NCBI RefSeq assembly: GCF_000237925.1 | Contig: NC_031495.1 | Span: forward strand, 35,491,511 to 35,555,510 | Length of the DNA stretch: 64,000 nt | Direction of reading: 5' to 3' | From: Schistosoma mansoni | Taxonomy: Eukaryota; Platyhelminthes; Trematoda; Strigeidida; Schistosomatidae | Notes under the pieces: generated by a model | Databases searched by the model: none | Told to the model about the DNA's origin: nothing | What the model saw: only the letters and a program-made list of their open reading frames with translations | Part shown: positions 46,232 through 58,699 of the stretch, piece by piece | Numbering within the stretch: position 1 is the stretch's first letter | Layout of the letters: every line of letters starts with the position of its first letter | Made by a program: the position numbers and the translations under genes

Positions 46232-48581
46232 CTGTAGATAAGAAAAAATGATATGGAGACAAACACAACAAAGTGATGTAATCGATGAGGTGAATATCAC
46301 GTTTGATCCTGTACATAATATCAGAATCTTAAATTTACTCACGGGTTATTTTAACAATAACTAATTAGAACAAAATAACATTTTGCTTATAACAACATAA
46401 TATGACAGCTAATGGCAAGATGTTTATATTATCTTAGAAAGTAGTTACAATATTTAAGGTACAATAGTTAAAACGTCTAGAGCGAAGAGGCTAATTTCAA
46501 TAGGTTATATTTTGACACAATAGTTTTTTTTAAACTATACATTTTATCGGATGTAAAACTAATCCTTAATATGCTTAATACCAAATTGCCTTGTGGTAAC
46601 TGAAACTAATAACTATAATAACAGTCAGTGACTAGTTTTAGATGCTATATACTGTATTTAATCCAGTTTCTTTAGAGATAATTAAAGACTCTCAGTTATT
46701 CTTAAGGACTTACTTCACATTAGTAACACAAAGTTGGATACTAAAATGTGGATCACTTAAAAGAAAGAATGTCTTATAAGATGACTGAATTTTTTGTTCA
46801 CATGCTGTATCATGATTTTTAAGTGTTTGCTATTCCATGGTCTACTTGTAATAGTCATGTAATAATTTACATATAGATCTCATTGAAAAACCACACAAGT
46901 TACTGTTACTTCAAGCTGGTTTTCTTCTATAAACTGATGTCTATTAAAATATGGAATTTGAAAACAGTAAACAATACTCTAGCTCGATTGTACATAATAA
47001 AACATATTACTATGGTGTTTAAATCTCTACTATATGTGATATGACCTTGAGAAACGTTTCTATCGATCTTTTATGAAGACGAACATAACACGATACTAGG
47101 GGATTACATAGGTTGCCGTTTATAAATTACTTGTAATTACCTAAAGGTTGAGATTATAGTTCACTAAGCATTTAAAAATTCGAGTTCAATAACTCAAATA
47201 GACTGACATCCACAAACAAGTGGATTTTACTGCCCTGAACTTGCCATGTTCTTTGCATGGTTTAAAGCCGTCAACACAGCTCTCTTTGATTTCCCAACTT
47301 TGCCATTTCGGATCTTTTCTTCTTAAAATAAACATACCATTAGTCCTAAAATGTATGAATCCACTGTTTTGCATTGTTTTAATGTTTTTTTTTTACAAGG
47401 AAAAGCTATAGTATAAAGCCTGTAGTCCATCACATGGGCATAATCCAGCCAATTATTTTTGACAGTGCACTAATTTTAAGAGTTTTCAACAATACTAGGT
47501 TAACTTTAGTTTCCCATTTCACCTATAATTTATCAACTTTATGAACAACCTTTTAATTATCTCACAGAATTATGTATAGGCTAAAGTTAAGTTAATTGAT
47601 CAGTATTATGAATAGATGAAATATTTAAAAATGTAAAAGCCTATTATTATTATTGCTAAAACCATTCCTAAATAAATAGCTTAGTACAATATTTGACCAA
47701 GTTTTGTAATTCACTTTTATTAAAGACCATTTCTACAACTTTCTTTTCTTTCCAACTGAACTCAACACCCAAAATGAAGCTTTTTTTCTTGAAGTTATAT
47801 TTTGTTATGATACAAAGTTCAATATACATTTTAAAACAATAGTTACTTCTGAAGTAAACTTTGTTGTATATTCTTATTTTATTATATTGTTAAATATCTC
47901 CAGTTTAGGATGGTCAAAAAAGAACAAAATAAATAATTAGTAGTATGAAGAAAATTTTGGAATTCAACAGTTTATATTCTTTTCAGTGTTCAACAAGATG
48001 TTCTATTTATTCATATAGTATAGGTATACTTATGTTGTCATAAGAATTTCAAAAATATTTCACTACAGTATATTTATCACTTTTAATTTGGTAAAGAAAG
48101 ACTTCTCAAAACAAACATTTCAGGTTGAGTTGTAATTAGCAATAAAAATTAATAATATACACGAATGTCCAGACTTGATTCTTGTTTATTATTCCAGAAT
48201 AAATCCTAGTATCAAGCAATTTGTGACAATCATTTTGAAACATAGAACTATTTTAAAGTACTTCTGAAATAGTTTCTTTCCAGCGATTCTCATTACATTG
48301 ATATAAAACTAATCATTTTGTAAAATATTAAGTGGTATCTAGCATTAAAACCTGAAACGAGCATTTCTTGTCTATCCCACTTAGTACCTATGTTGTTCGG
48401 CACAAAAAATAAACAAATTGGCTAGTAGAAGTAGTGGATACCACCAACTGTTGATAAGGTCTGTATATCTACTTAACCTAATGACTAAGGGATGAGGATA
48501 AACAAGGGGTTCTAATTATTTTTTCCCTCGTAATTGAGGAAAAGAATAGGTTGAAATTAATTGACAGAAGTTCTATAGAAA

Positions 48582-48584
<3 letters not shown>
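46232..48584. other. Region upstream of C1q exons, 5' end of gene not located
   Basis: No signal-peptide exon could be assigned. On the minus strand, the frame at 47374-47186 has Trp/Cys-rich coding-like sequence (DPKWQSWEIKESCVDGFKPC). A donor-like GTATGT at about 47337 lies in phase 1, the phase the C1q exon needs, but using it would exclude most of that frame. No classified repeat occurs. Confidence 0.3.

Positions 48585-48620
<36 letters not shown>
48585..48620. repeat. (AT)18 microsatellite
   Basis: An uninterrupted run of 18 AT units. Confidence 0.97.
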
Positions 48621-48623
<3 letters not shown>

Positions 48624-48778
48624 GAGAGTTTTATATCTACGTAGAGAGTTACTGTGGATGCATTCAGAAGAAATCTTTTCAATGTTTTATTATGAATTGT
48701 AGCAAATGTTGTAGTGAAATATAAGGATAACTTAAAGTCGTTAGGTTAAATTTAATTTTTCTAAACTTATCACAATTT

Positions 48779-48960
48779 CAACGTTTCGTCCAACTAACCT
48801 TGAAGAAGTTCAGACAAGTTAGCTGGACGAAACGTTGGAGTGATTTAAATTTCAATCGCAAAGATTATTTCAAATATAATTTTCACATATAATGACTTCT
48901 CTATACTCGGCGCTCAACTTTTGTCAAGCTATTCGTTCGAATGTTGACGAATTTTTGTGT
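48779..48960 (+). repeat. Family E repeat with Penelope-type hammerhead-like motif and inverted half
   Basis: TTGAAGAAG, stem GTTCAG/CTGGAC, GAAACGTTGG (48801-48837) and a conserved 120-bp tail match 58510-58660. Directly upstream, CAACGTTTCGTCCAACTAAC (48780-48799) is the near-perfect inverse of GTTAGCTGGACGAAACGTTG, making a 20-bp hairpin. C3 of the core is changed to T here. Confidence 0.68.
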
Positions 48961-49424
48961 TATTTGTGTGTGTTTGTTGTCGTTAAAATGTTATGTATTA
49001 GCTGTTTAATCTATTTAGTCGCATTGATCCATTTTCATTTAAGAAGTACATCCAACTACCTATTTTGAACCTCAAGAAATATACAAATATGACAATATGA
49101 AATCATTTGCTAGACACCCCAGCAATCAAACGTTTCACCATGACAATAGCTCATCGACCAACTTTAAAAATTAAAAAGAAATGATTATTTGATTTTATAA
49201 TATAATAGTTCAGACTTGAGAAGAAATATACTGTATATGCCTTAACATATATCCATTTAGCCAATTTGATCTCCCTGTTAATACTTGACCACTTTTGTTA
49301 ACGTAATCAGAAATAACTGCTAAACACAAACATGAAATCACAAGTACACATTTTTTACAGAAAATATATTGTATGGAGGAAATCTAAAAATTGTATATAA
49401 AGAATCGGACTGAAGATTTTATAA

Positions 49425-49525
49425 GCAAAGATGGGTAATGGCTAGCACTGGAATCCAGGACGCGTGTTTCGTCCTTTTTGGGACTCAATGGGAAGATTCA
49501 AACCAACAATACTAAGTGAATTTAA
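49425..49525 (-). repeat. Family A deletion derivative
   Basis: AAGCAAAGATGGGTAATGG, the hammerhead helix III/II region (CCAGGACGCGTGTTTCGTCC, TTTTTGGGACTC) is joined directly to the terminal repeat CAATGGGAAGATTCAAACCA. The promoter and the CTGANGA half of the ribozyme are deleted. Confidence 0.75.
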
Positions 49526-49529
49526 AGAT

Positions 49530-51588
49530 TATATATTTTACCTGGTAGAGAACTTTTAATTAATTTGTGTTAAACGAACAAGAGATTATACTGATGGAAG
49601 GTAAGATTAAGCAGGAAATAACTGCCCTAAGAGAAAAACCATAAATTGATGTTCATTTAATTTCAATTTTTTCCAATATGAATGACAAATGTTGAACATT
49701 GAAACTGTCCTTAAATCATACCTATTACTCATAAGTAATAATTGTTTTATTTTTTTTGTTTAAAGTTTTACTCTCTCTATATATATAAAAACAAATTTAT
49801 TGAGATAAGTAAATTTGTTAGTATACTTGCTTTTCTGTTCTTTTATTATTTCTTTCATTCAAATGAAGTTTACTGATTTCATTAAATGGATTTTTCGTGT
49901 TTATGATGAGTTCGAAAAAAAATAAACAATTGAGTAAATAGGTGATGACAATTAAGTTGGAATAATGATTTTGAAAATGTTAATGGATTCAATAAGAGAA
50001 AATAAATTGTCTATAAAAATTAAATTTTCTATATATTAAATATCTATTGACTTTAAAAAAGTTGAGGAAAGTAAAACCAATTTATACTATCACTTGGTTG
50101 GTTGTGTGGTTAGTTAGTTGGTTGAGATGCATGACAAATCAGTAAACGAAGTTTACGGATTTTGTATATTAGTTTGGAAAGTCAAAACAGTCAACTAAAT
50201 TTTGACTCTCATATCTGGCTGAATTGATCTTGTAGTCTTTGTTTATTTTTATTTTTGTTTTAAGCTCAGTAGATAACATTCGTCCATGATTGATAATTAA
50301 GTGTTTCAATACTAGACATTTGAAAAGCTGGGGAATTGTAATTAGCTATAATACGCGAAGTAGTTTACATTAATGTGGTGTAAAAAGCTTATTTGAACAC
50401 TAATGTAAAATACTATCTATAGAATGATAATCGATTTCTGCGAGTTAGTTAATCGCTCAAAGTATGCTTTGTAGTCTATATATCCGTATCTTGTTAAGAA
50501 TGAGTAGTTAACTACTCTGAACTCTCCCTTAAAACTTTTCCGAATTGATATGCGCCAGAATTTGTCATCTGTCGTCAGTCGACTGATGGATAAATCGATA
50601 TCCTAAATCACAAATTTAGATCACTATTTACTAACAATTACTTGTTGTGTAGGAACCTTACGGATGGTTGATTGTCAAATACAGACGCTATAAAATGTAG
50701 ACTTAATGGTTAATATCACCCCCATTCGACCACCGAGTTGCAGCTTAAAATCGCTCATCTACTTTCTTTTTACATAACTGAGTAGTATCACTTGATTTCA
50801 AATTAAAACCTAAAGGTTTACAACATGAGTCTGCTATTAGTAAATGGTAATATTGCTATCACGGGTTAAAATGATTAAGATATTTGCTAGGGTTTGCAAC
50901 TACACAAAACAGTCTTCAGGAATAAAATAGCTTTTGTTGTTTATGGTATCAGATTATTCATCTCAAACACTGAGATCATTCTAAAACTACTTATTTTACT
51001 TCACAATTTATATACTATGGCATATTTCTTTAAATACTGATTTCAAAATATCTTCATTTATTTGATATGCTTATTTATTTCTTCGCAGTAGTCCTTCGAA
51101 ATCACGAGTTAATTCACACCAATAGTCCATCTGATATTATCATGGAACCTTGTAACAATGCTACGCAAAAGGACTACTAAATTCTTGAAAAAACCTTTCT
51201 TACCAATAAATCCTCCGAAGTACTCGTTGAGTATACTTACCTTCACCAATCCGTTGCTAATCAATAAACTATAATTTAATGGGACATTTGTTTCTTGCAA
51301 CTCAATAAACAACGATTTATAGGAAATAACTTGAGTAAAGTGATCACAATACTATTGATTTTGAAATCTGTCCTCCAACAAATTTTAAAGCTAATAAAAA
51401 TCGTCTTTAAAACCCCTCCTTGGTTATGAAAAATGTCAACGTTCGAGTTGAAATAATAAGCTAATAAGGTCTATTTACAAACCTCTCACGTTAATGAGTT
51501 TTCAGATTTTTTAAATAATAAAGTATATTTAAATGTTCTAAACAGAAGATATTTCGGTTCAAAAACATTTACTCAACCTAAGATAGAA
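49530..51588. other. AT-rich intergenic sequence
   Basis: No gene is supported. GGTT-rich simple sequence occurs at 50095-50125. Confidence 0.45.
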
Positions 51589-51589
51589 T

Positions 51590-51775
51590 AGTTGGAATGT
51601 TGATAGCAGTGGAATTCAGGACAAGAGTTTGGGATTCGTCAGCAGGACACACTTGAATCCTACAGTTGATATTCACTCTAAGAATCAAACCCAGTACTGT
51701 TTGTTTCAAACACCATCGCTTTATCTACTTAGCTACTGAGTTCAGACAGTCACTCACTTTCGTAATGGGTATTAT
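51590..51775 (-). repeat. Old family A copy
   Basis: TAGCAGTGGAATTCAGGACA, TTTGGGATTCGTCAGCAGGA, TTGATATTCACTCTAAGAAT, ATCAAACCCAGTACTG and TTATCTACTTAGCTACTGAG follow the family A order with deletions. The minus-strand core CTGACGA survives, but the helix II loop and GAAA block are deleted. Confidence 0.7.
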
Positions 51776-51779
51776 TATT

Positions 51780-54160
51780 ACCAATGGCTTTATTCAATAT
51801 TATACATTTGGTACAATATAGAATTCTTAGCACAAGGTATTTCAACAAGTTTTTGTTATAAAAAAACGAAAGGAAATGAGTACGGCTTTTTTAATCAGAA
51901 ACATATCTAAGAATACAAGTTATTGACTAGATCAACTTTAAAAACCTGTTCGTCGCTTAGTATTTTCGTTAGATAGGGTATTGTAAGACTATCATATCTT
52001 TGCTGGCGTGCATTGACTCGAATGTATCGACGTCTTGTTCTACCAGAAGGTATAAATGGAGTAGACTGTTATTATTTGATAAGATAACACTTGTCATGAG
52101 TTTGCAAAATTTTAGATGTCTATCCACAACCATATTAATAATGGCTTTAAAAGATTTACCACACACATGCTAACTGCCTTCAGCACTCTCTGCAATACAG
52201 TAAAGTTTTTTCTCGAAATTTCGGGAAAGAACAATGGAGAATAGTAAACAATAATAGGTAATATGCAAAAATCGACAAATCGTAAGAGTAAATACCAAGC
52301 AATCTCAAAATTATTCGTCCTCTTTATGTAGTAAGTCAGTCAGAAAACATCCTTCAATAACTAGAAAACATGAGAAGGCCAAGAGAGATCAGTGGAAAAG
52401 TTACAGCAAGATAATTGACCTTCGAGTTTAAATCCATTTTGGCATGGATTAACATACGCCTGTCTGGTATATGGTGAAACTGTGTTATTCAACTGTCACT
52501 ATGCAATAAAAAACATATCCATATTTGTAATCATTAGTAGGATTAAAACTTGATCTAGTGATTTATTTTTTAACTCTAAATACTCTTGGGATCATTGCAC
52601 AGCAAAATGAGGAAACAAATTAATAAGAATAGTCAAAAATGCCTTGGAATACGTAACAGGAAATAAATGTAACCATCCGATAAATTAATGTGTTCTTTGT
52701 AAACAAGCTCAATATGTTTTCTAAGCACGTACAGATAAATATATATATTTATCACTTTCTGTGACTAGTGCACCTCAACTTTAGTCATCTCAAGAATAAA
52801 TGATTCTGAGTTAAGCTGGATTACTTTATGTAGAACAACATCAGTGAATTCACTTTATTGTAGCACCTTCTAAAGTTTGGTTCGTCACAGTAGAATAGCA
52901 CTTTCATATGACAGTCAAGAGAAATAATATATTTGTACCAGCCCCAAATGATGAAAAACAAAACTGCGAACTTTTCAACCATTATTCTATACCTTAGGTT
53001 TATTTAAAAATGTAATTTAAGTGCAACCAGTAAGTCAGTAGGTTATCAGTTTACCAAATGGTTTCTTTTCAACTAGTCCATAATCTAAGATGGATATTAG
53101 TTTGTACATTGATCTAGGAACAATCTGATGTTTTGTAAAATGTTGTTAAAGTAGCCTTTAACCTTTGTTACAATACTATGCTTACTTTATTGGTTATCTT
53201 ATCAAAACACATCATGACTACAAACTTTATGGTCGATTTTACGATCGTAAGTTACCGTTATAATACAATATATAGTGAAAATTTAGAAATTTATTTTAAA
53301 GTAGCTACATGTATGACTTGTGATCTTTTCAGTATAATACATAAAAAAATAAATAATAATTAGTCACTCGACCTTTGTACTCCACTACCCATTCAAAACA
53401 ACTTATCTACAATACTTTTAATGATCCTTACTTTTCTGAAAAGATTATTCCTTTTTTCCTCAAATTTTATAGAAGGGATGATTATAGTTGCTTTTTCAGT
53501 CAAATATTCACAAAAATAATTAGGAAAATTTACTTTTAAGGTATATTTTCAGTTATACATTTTGATCATTCAAAGTTTGTTCTTCTTCAATGTCACATAA
53601 TCACACCGCTTTGATTAAACACTCGTCTAAATCTCCTTAATCTAAATAGTTCCTTAGCTAACTTCACTTAATGACACGAAATCATTTTTAAATTCACGGA
53701 TAATGTTGTGATATAGCTTGCATCTGATCAGGAACTAGTTGAATCATTCATAATCTCTCTCCGTGCTTAATTTAAAACCAATCTAATAGAAATTATTAGG
53801 AATAAACATATAACATCTTGGTGAATAAAAAGTTTATTTCATTTATTTTATGACACAATCAAATCTAATTCTTTACACAGTTATCATTAAAAAAAAACAG
53901 GTAGGAAATAGATTATCTGACTGAAAAATATAACCCTAATTACAAATTGCCAATTGCTATAATAAGTTATTATGATTTAGGTACTAAAAAGATAGTAATA
54001 TCTCTTCAATAGATAAAGTTTTTGTTGATGGTTCATTTAAGTATTTGATCAAAATATTTAACTAATTATTAGTGAAAATGTCATTGTTTATTGATAACAT
54101 ATATTTTTTTATATTACTTAAACAATATAAGTAAAACAATACTTTGAAGTTATATCTTCT
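51780..54160. other. AT-rich intergenic sequence
   Basis: No exon, RNA gene or classified repeat was recognised in this 2.4 kb. Confidence 0.45.
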
Positions 54161-54172
54161 TAATTTATATAT

Positions 54173-54693
54173 TTATTTATTTATTCAAACACATAAATAT
54201 TGGTAAATAGGGGCACCAGATATATATGCGCCACACAAATCTCATTCGATTTGTGTGAGGGCTGTGATACTACCTGGGTGCCCAAACTGAAGCAGGTGGT
54301 TTACTTAAGGGGCAACACCCCGAGTCTTTGACCTAAAGGTCTGATCCACATGGCAGTGGAGCATCGTGAGGAGATGCAGTCCCATGGTAGTCGGTGACCG
54401 ACTATTGGTTCATACGCCATTTGTTCCCTCATGATACTGGAGCCCATGTGCACTATTGGTTTGGAATCAGGGTTTTCCAACTCCCCTAGGTGAACTTTCC
54501 GTGTCCACTAACCCGGTTAAAGCGCCGGACATTCGCTTTTCGTCCTCTTAATTTCGTAAGCAACAGTAATGCCACGAGAAGGCAGTGAGTATGACTTCCC
54601 TGACAGAGGTTACATACGCGTGACCATGTGAGAGCATTTGGAGAGGGAGAGCGAACTTCCCCCTCTCTCGGCTGTACCATGGCATTTGAGAGC
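54173..54693 (-). mobile_element. Family F element, full length, 12-bp TSD
   Basis: A 521-bp insertion lies between perfect TAATTTATATAT duplications at 54161-54172 and 54694-54705. On the minus strand it ends in an A-rich AAATAAATAAAT-type tail. It starts at the same position as the copy at 61130, so both are full length rather than 5'-truncated. A 64-codon frame (54680-54486) starts 12 bp inside the element, with Cys/His-containing VCNLCQGSHTHC. The encoded 50-residue core is identical in the two copies. It is non-autonomous (no RT). Confidence 0.82.
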
Positions 54694-54865
54694 TAATTTA
54701 TATATACATATATATTATGTATAAAATGATTATAGTAAGAATCTTATTGAGAACTCCTTTTTATTAATTATGTAAGTAATTCAATTATTTAATTGACAGC
54801 TTAAGTAGTAAGATATATGTATATAACGATATAATGATTTCTTCTATTAATTTTGGCTAATATAA

Positions 54866-54868
<3 letters not shown>

Positions 54869-54901
<33 letters not shown>
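54869..54901. repeat. (TA)16 microsatellite
   Basis: An uninterrupted TA run; it generates the poly-Ile/Tyr segment of a spurious minus-strand frame. Confidence 0.97.
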
Positions 54902-54902
<1 letters not shown>

Positions 54903-55040
54903 ATTTATCTTATTTAAAATGTGAGGGATTAATTCAATATTTAGTAAATTGAATTCGTTATAAAAGTAAATAATATAATGAAAACAGAAATAGTTATTTA
55001 GGCTTATAAATGGATTATTGAACATGTAACAGAATATTAT

Positions 55041-55231
55041 ATTGTTGAAATCATGAGTCAATTGAAGGTTGGCCACCATGGAAAACCTGGAATCACTGGA
55101 TGGCCGTTTCATTCTATTGTGGGACTCCTCAGCAGTGCACATCCACGATCCCACCTCTCAAGATTCGAATCCAGGACCTATCAGTCTCCCGTGCGAGCGC
55201 CTAACCATTAGACCACTGAACCGGTATCTAA
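55041..55231 (-). mobile_element. Family B copy with both Pol III boxes
   Basis: On the minus strand it has an A-box-like GGTTCAGTGGTCTAATGG (from about 55222), a B box GGATTCGAATC (about 55172-55162) and a hammerhead: CTGAGGA, weak helix II, GAAA, helix III CGGCCA and triplet ATC. It lacks the upstream 200 bp of the full unit. The copy is moderately diverged and no clear TSD was found. Confidence 0.8.
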
Positions 55232-55645
55232 TAGAATGATTTATTTTATTACTTATTTATTTATATATTACATATACATATTCAATATGCAATAAATGAA
55301 CTCTTGTTTACAAGGCATGAAAAATATTATGAACATATGTATATATATAGACGTTAATAAAATTGGGAATTATGTGTGGTGTCATCAAAGAATAAAGTTT
55401 ATTTTTTCATAATAGAATAAAGTAACGTAACATGTTCAAATTAAGGATTAATTACAATGAGAATCATTTATAAAGTGTATAATGAAATTGTTGGCTTATG
55501 TCATTACAAGATGTTAGAACACTTAAATTCACACTTGAAACATTGTGGTTCAAAATTAAAAAGGTTTAGAGAAGAAAGTAAATCTTGGGTTAATAAAATT
55601 TCTTTAAACTAAGGAATAGTTAACATTTCTTGTTAAATCATATAT
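55232..55645. other. AT-rich spacer
   Basis: Nothing recognised except a possible minus-strand AATAAA at about 55403-55398, some 250 nt beyond the stop of the next gene. Confidence 0.4.
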
Positions 55646-55649
55646 CATC

Positions 55650-56398
55650 TTACATAGAAAAGTTAGTATTCATTAAGTAATAGAAATTGAGTGCAATAAT
55701 AAAATTAGTCCAGTTAAATGATTTTGTTTCGGCTGAATTGAATTGTTTAAATAATATCCTTTTTCTTGATGCACCATCTAATGAGTATGTTTGCTTCTGA
55801 AAGTATCTATCATGTTTCACCTCCTTGTCGACTGGATATGATCGAGTAGATGATTTTTTACCGTCATCTTCATAATATAATGATTCCCATGATTTACCAT
55901 ATGAACTAGTATCAATATTCTTCAAACTATTCACTAATAAATTATCGTTAAGCGTATCATTTAATAACACAGTTTCGAATAACTTCCAAAATTCACTCAC
56001 TGTTATTCCATCTATATGCTCCCAATCAATAAGTACACCATCAACTGGTGAAAGTAGATCAATAACGTCTGAATGATCATTACAATTTTCTCGATCTTGT
56101 CCAGTACTTTGTTGAAAAGTTAATGCAGTCTTATAATTGGTTAATTTGCAATCGCTGAATACATTCTCAAGTGTAACCAGACGATCAGTAAACTTGATAT
56201 TGTCAGGCAAGAGGAATTCAGCTAATACAATAACCTCATGAATGCTTTTATCGTTGTAGTTGTTCTCACTTTTATAAGTGGATTTGGAGTGAGCATAAGT
56301 AATTGGAGGGTGTACAACATCACGTCGGTTATGTTTAATTCGGTTGAATAAAATCTGTTGGTTTGATATTGAGTCCGATATGGTCATTTTGGCATCTC
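55650..56398 (-). CDS. Unrecognised protein, 248-residue probable terminal exon
   Basis: A long minus-strand frame starts after a good acceptor (TTCTCATTCAAATTGCAG, ending at 56399) in phase 1, so an upstream exon is expected. The open frame continues upstream to 56546, but that part looks intronic. The translation is hydrophilic with a balanced composition. It includes VIVLAEFLLPDNIKFTDRLV, DVIDLLSPVDGVLIDWEHID and a Lys/Ser-rich part, and ends with a hydrophobic patch (NFIIALNFYYLMN). That patch could be a short membrane-associated segment but is not a clear transmembrane helix. Met at exon residue 5 could start a shorter product. I do not recognise the family; it may be schistosome-specific. 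Support comes from frame length in an AT-rich background and the splice site. Confidence 0.68.
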
Positions 56399-56549
56399 CT
56401 GCAATTTGAATGAGAATACAGAAAGTGTGTGAACATTCAGCATTGAGATTTGTTTCTTTTTTTGTCATTATTGGAGATAACAAGAGTATTTTACTTCTTA
56501 ACACATACAAGTTTCGAAGGAAGTGATATAATGGAAAGTGAGACATGTT

Positions 56550-57265
56550 GGTTACAGTAATGATAAAAACATATTAGGATGAAAATCGCTAGAAGCAATT
56601 ATGGTACTTATTTTTCCCGATCATAAATTTTCAATTAGTCACCCAGTTCATTATTAAATATTTTAAAGTTTTGTTCTCTGATCCGATTAACATGCACTGT
56701 CATTAATTAAACCATTATCAATATCATTACGACGAGAAAACGTTGAGCAGTTTACTTAGCAATCTAATTTCGACAAGAATCCAAGATTTACAAGTACAGT
56801 AGAAATACATTTGAATCTAAAGTTATCCTGGCTTTAAATGGTCTTTTTCATATATTTCATCTACAATCCTTAATATAAAAATACACTTAGGAAAACCTAA
56901 CTGTAAACGCAATTCACAAATAAATTATTCAAGGGATATTTTTCTATCATCCTCATGAATTTCTGTCCCAGACATAATTTATCAAGTATACTCAGTAAGA
57001 CATCTTATAGTAGATTCGGAATAAAATTACTTCAAAAAATCGGTAAATATTTGATGAAATATATACCTATTAAAAATGTAATCAATCTTTGAACTTCCTC
57101 TTAATGAAAAGTAAGATGAGAAAAACTATGGAGACCAGCATTTTGATAATCAACTACCAAATATTTAAAAATAATTCATTTATCAACTAACTATACTACA
57201 AGTCTCTGATTGCAAACAATCCAAGACAAGTTAATTTTATTAATATTAGTAAAATACATAAAATT
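56550..57265. other. Intergenic sequence, upstream exon not located
   Basis: No exon with a matching phase was recognised upstream of the orphan gene; the sequence is AT-rich. Confidence 0.4.
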
Positions 57266-57268
57266 TTC

Positions 57269-57396
57269 AGAAGGGGTCTTGTATGGAGATTTTAATAATT
57301 TTATAATTGAATTCATCAGTCAACTGAAGCTAGACTACCATGGAAAACATGGAAGAACTGGACGGCCGTTTCGTCCTATTATAGAACTCCTCATCA
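57269..57396 (-). mobile_element. Family B copy, strongly 5'-truncated
   Basis: Only the 3' end is kept, from the hammerhead (GACGGCCGTTTCGTCC, inverted) to AGAAGGGGTCTTG. Helix III ACGGCCGT, GAAA and GTC are intact. The core reads ATGAGGA (C3 lost), so cleavage is unlikely. Confidence 0.75.
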
Positions 57397-57704
57397 ACGA
57401 ATCTTAATTTTTCATCCTTAACTAATAAAAAGTATTTTTCTTCTTTACCGTTTGAAATAAAACACACATTACACATGAATAAATAAAATGTCTATTATTA
57501 GTAAGTTTTGATGTTAGCAAAAAAATAATAATGAATAATAAAGCACTTTTCTCTGGAAAAAAAGTTTACTCCAAATTGATATGATAAACTCATTCACAAG
57601 ATAATGAAAAGGTAATTGTTTCTAGTTGGTAAAAAATGTAAACATTTTATAAGTTAGGAAAAGAACCAAAGGAGATTAAAAAAAGTTATTTCTATTCTAA
57701 CTTA

Positions 57705-57708
<4 letters not shown>

Positions 57709-57739
<31 letters not shown>

Positions 57740-57750
57740 GGCGAGAGAGA
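57709..57750. repeat. (TA)n(GA)n compound microsatellite
   Basis: A TA run passes directly into GA repeats with one GGGCG interruption. Confidence 0.95.
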
Positions 57751-58127
57751 TAACATTATATTGATTTAGAAACTAATTAAACTGTTTTAGCGAATAAAAA
57801 AAGTTCCGGTAATTAGAAAATAGTAATTTATTAAGACATTGAATTATTTGTTAAAACTTAAAATACTGTATAGTCATCTATTTTATTAAGTTTAATCTAA
57901 AGATTGACAGCAGAAGTTCTGTATATATGGGCGAATAAGAACAGCTTAAACAGAAAGGATGGTATTCAGCTAGCAACTCACGCTTTCAACTATGAAAATA
58001 CTAAATCTCCACAAAACTCCTGATAATTAGCAACTACTTGGCAAATATTCATCAACAAGTAATTTGACCTTTATCTTTATTCAACCTGTTTATTTCACAT
58101 GAATCGGTATTTTGACTGAAATTAATA

Positions 58128-58166
58128 TGGATTCCACTGCTAGCCACTATCCATCTCTGCTTAATA
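58128..58166 (+). repeat. Family A 3' fragment
   Basis: TGGATTCCACTGCTAGCCAC followed by TATCCATCTCTGCTTAA is the hammerhead 3' flank of family A. About 40 bp remain. Confidence 0.7.
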
Positions 58167-58504
58167 TGAGTTATGTTTAGCATTACAATTATGTACTTGA
58201 TGATTGTCATTTTTACTTACAATTCAATGATTCAGAAACAATTTTTCAACCTTCAATTTGCACTTTTATTCTTATTTTTACTTCACATAGAAACATATCA
58301 ACACCGAATATTATTCATTAATAACTCATTCTTACACATACATATACACACACAATTCATCCAGTCTCCTTTTATTTCACATCGTTAAACTTTTCACTTG
58401 ATTCTCATTCAACTGACTCATATTATCCTGTTTACATAAGTTCAACGTTCAAATATGTTTGGTTTAACGTAGTATGGATTTTGATATGATTTTGATCTTG
58501 ATTG

Positions 58505-58680
58505 TTACCCTGAAGAAGTCCAGACAAGTTAGCTGGACGAAACGTTGGAATTATTTAAATTTCAATCGCTGAGACTATATCAAATATAATTTTTCACATA
58601 TAATGACTTCTCTATACTTGGAGCTCAATTTTTGTCAAGCTATTCGTCCTAACCTTGACGAATATTCGTATAAAATTTAT
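58505..58680 (+). repeat. Family E repeat with Penelope-type hammerhead-like motif
   Basis: CTGAAGA (58510-58516) precedes a perfect helix II GTCCAG/CTGGAC, then GAAA (58539-58542) and CGTTGG. One extra A lies between core and stem. The following 120 bp match 48838-48960 closely, so motif and tail form one repeat. Resemblance is to Penelope-like element terminal hammerheads. Confidence 0.68.
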
Positions 58681-58699
58681 TTATATTGTATAATATTCT

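Noticed and set aside
54486-54680. Stand-alone small gene
   Set aside because: The frame lies wholly inside the TSD-bounded family F element and recurs at 61107-61337.
54801-55154. Minus-strand frame of 117 codons
   Set aside because: It is created by a (TA)n run and the family B element.
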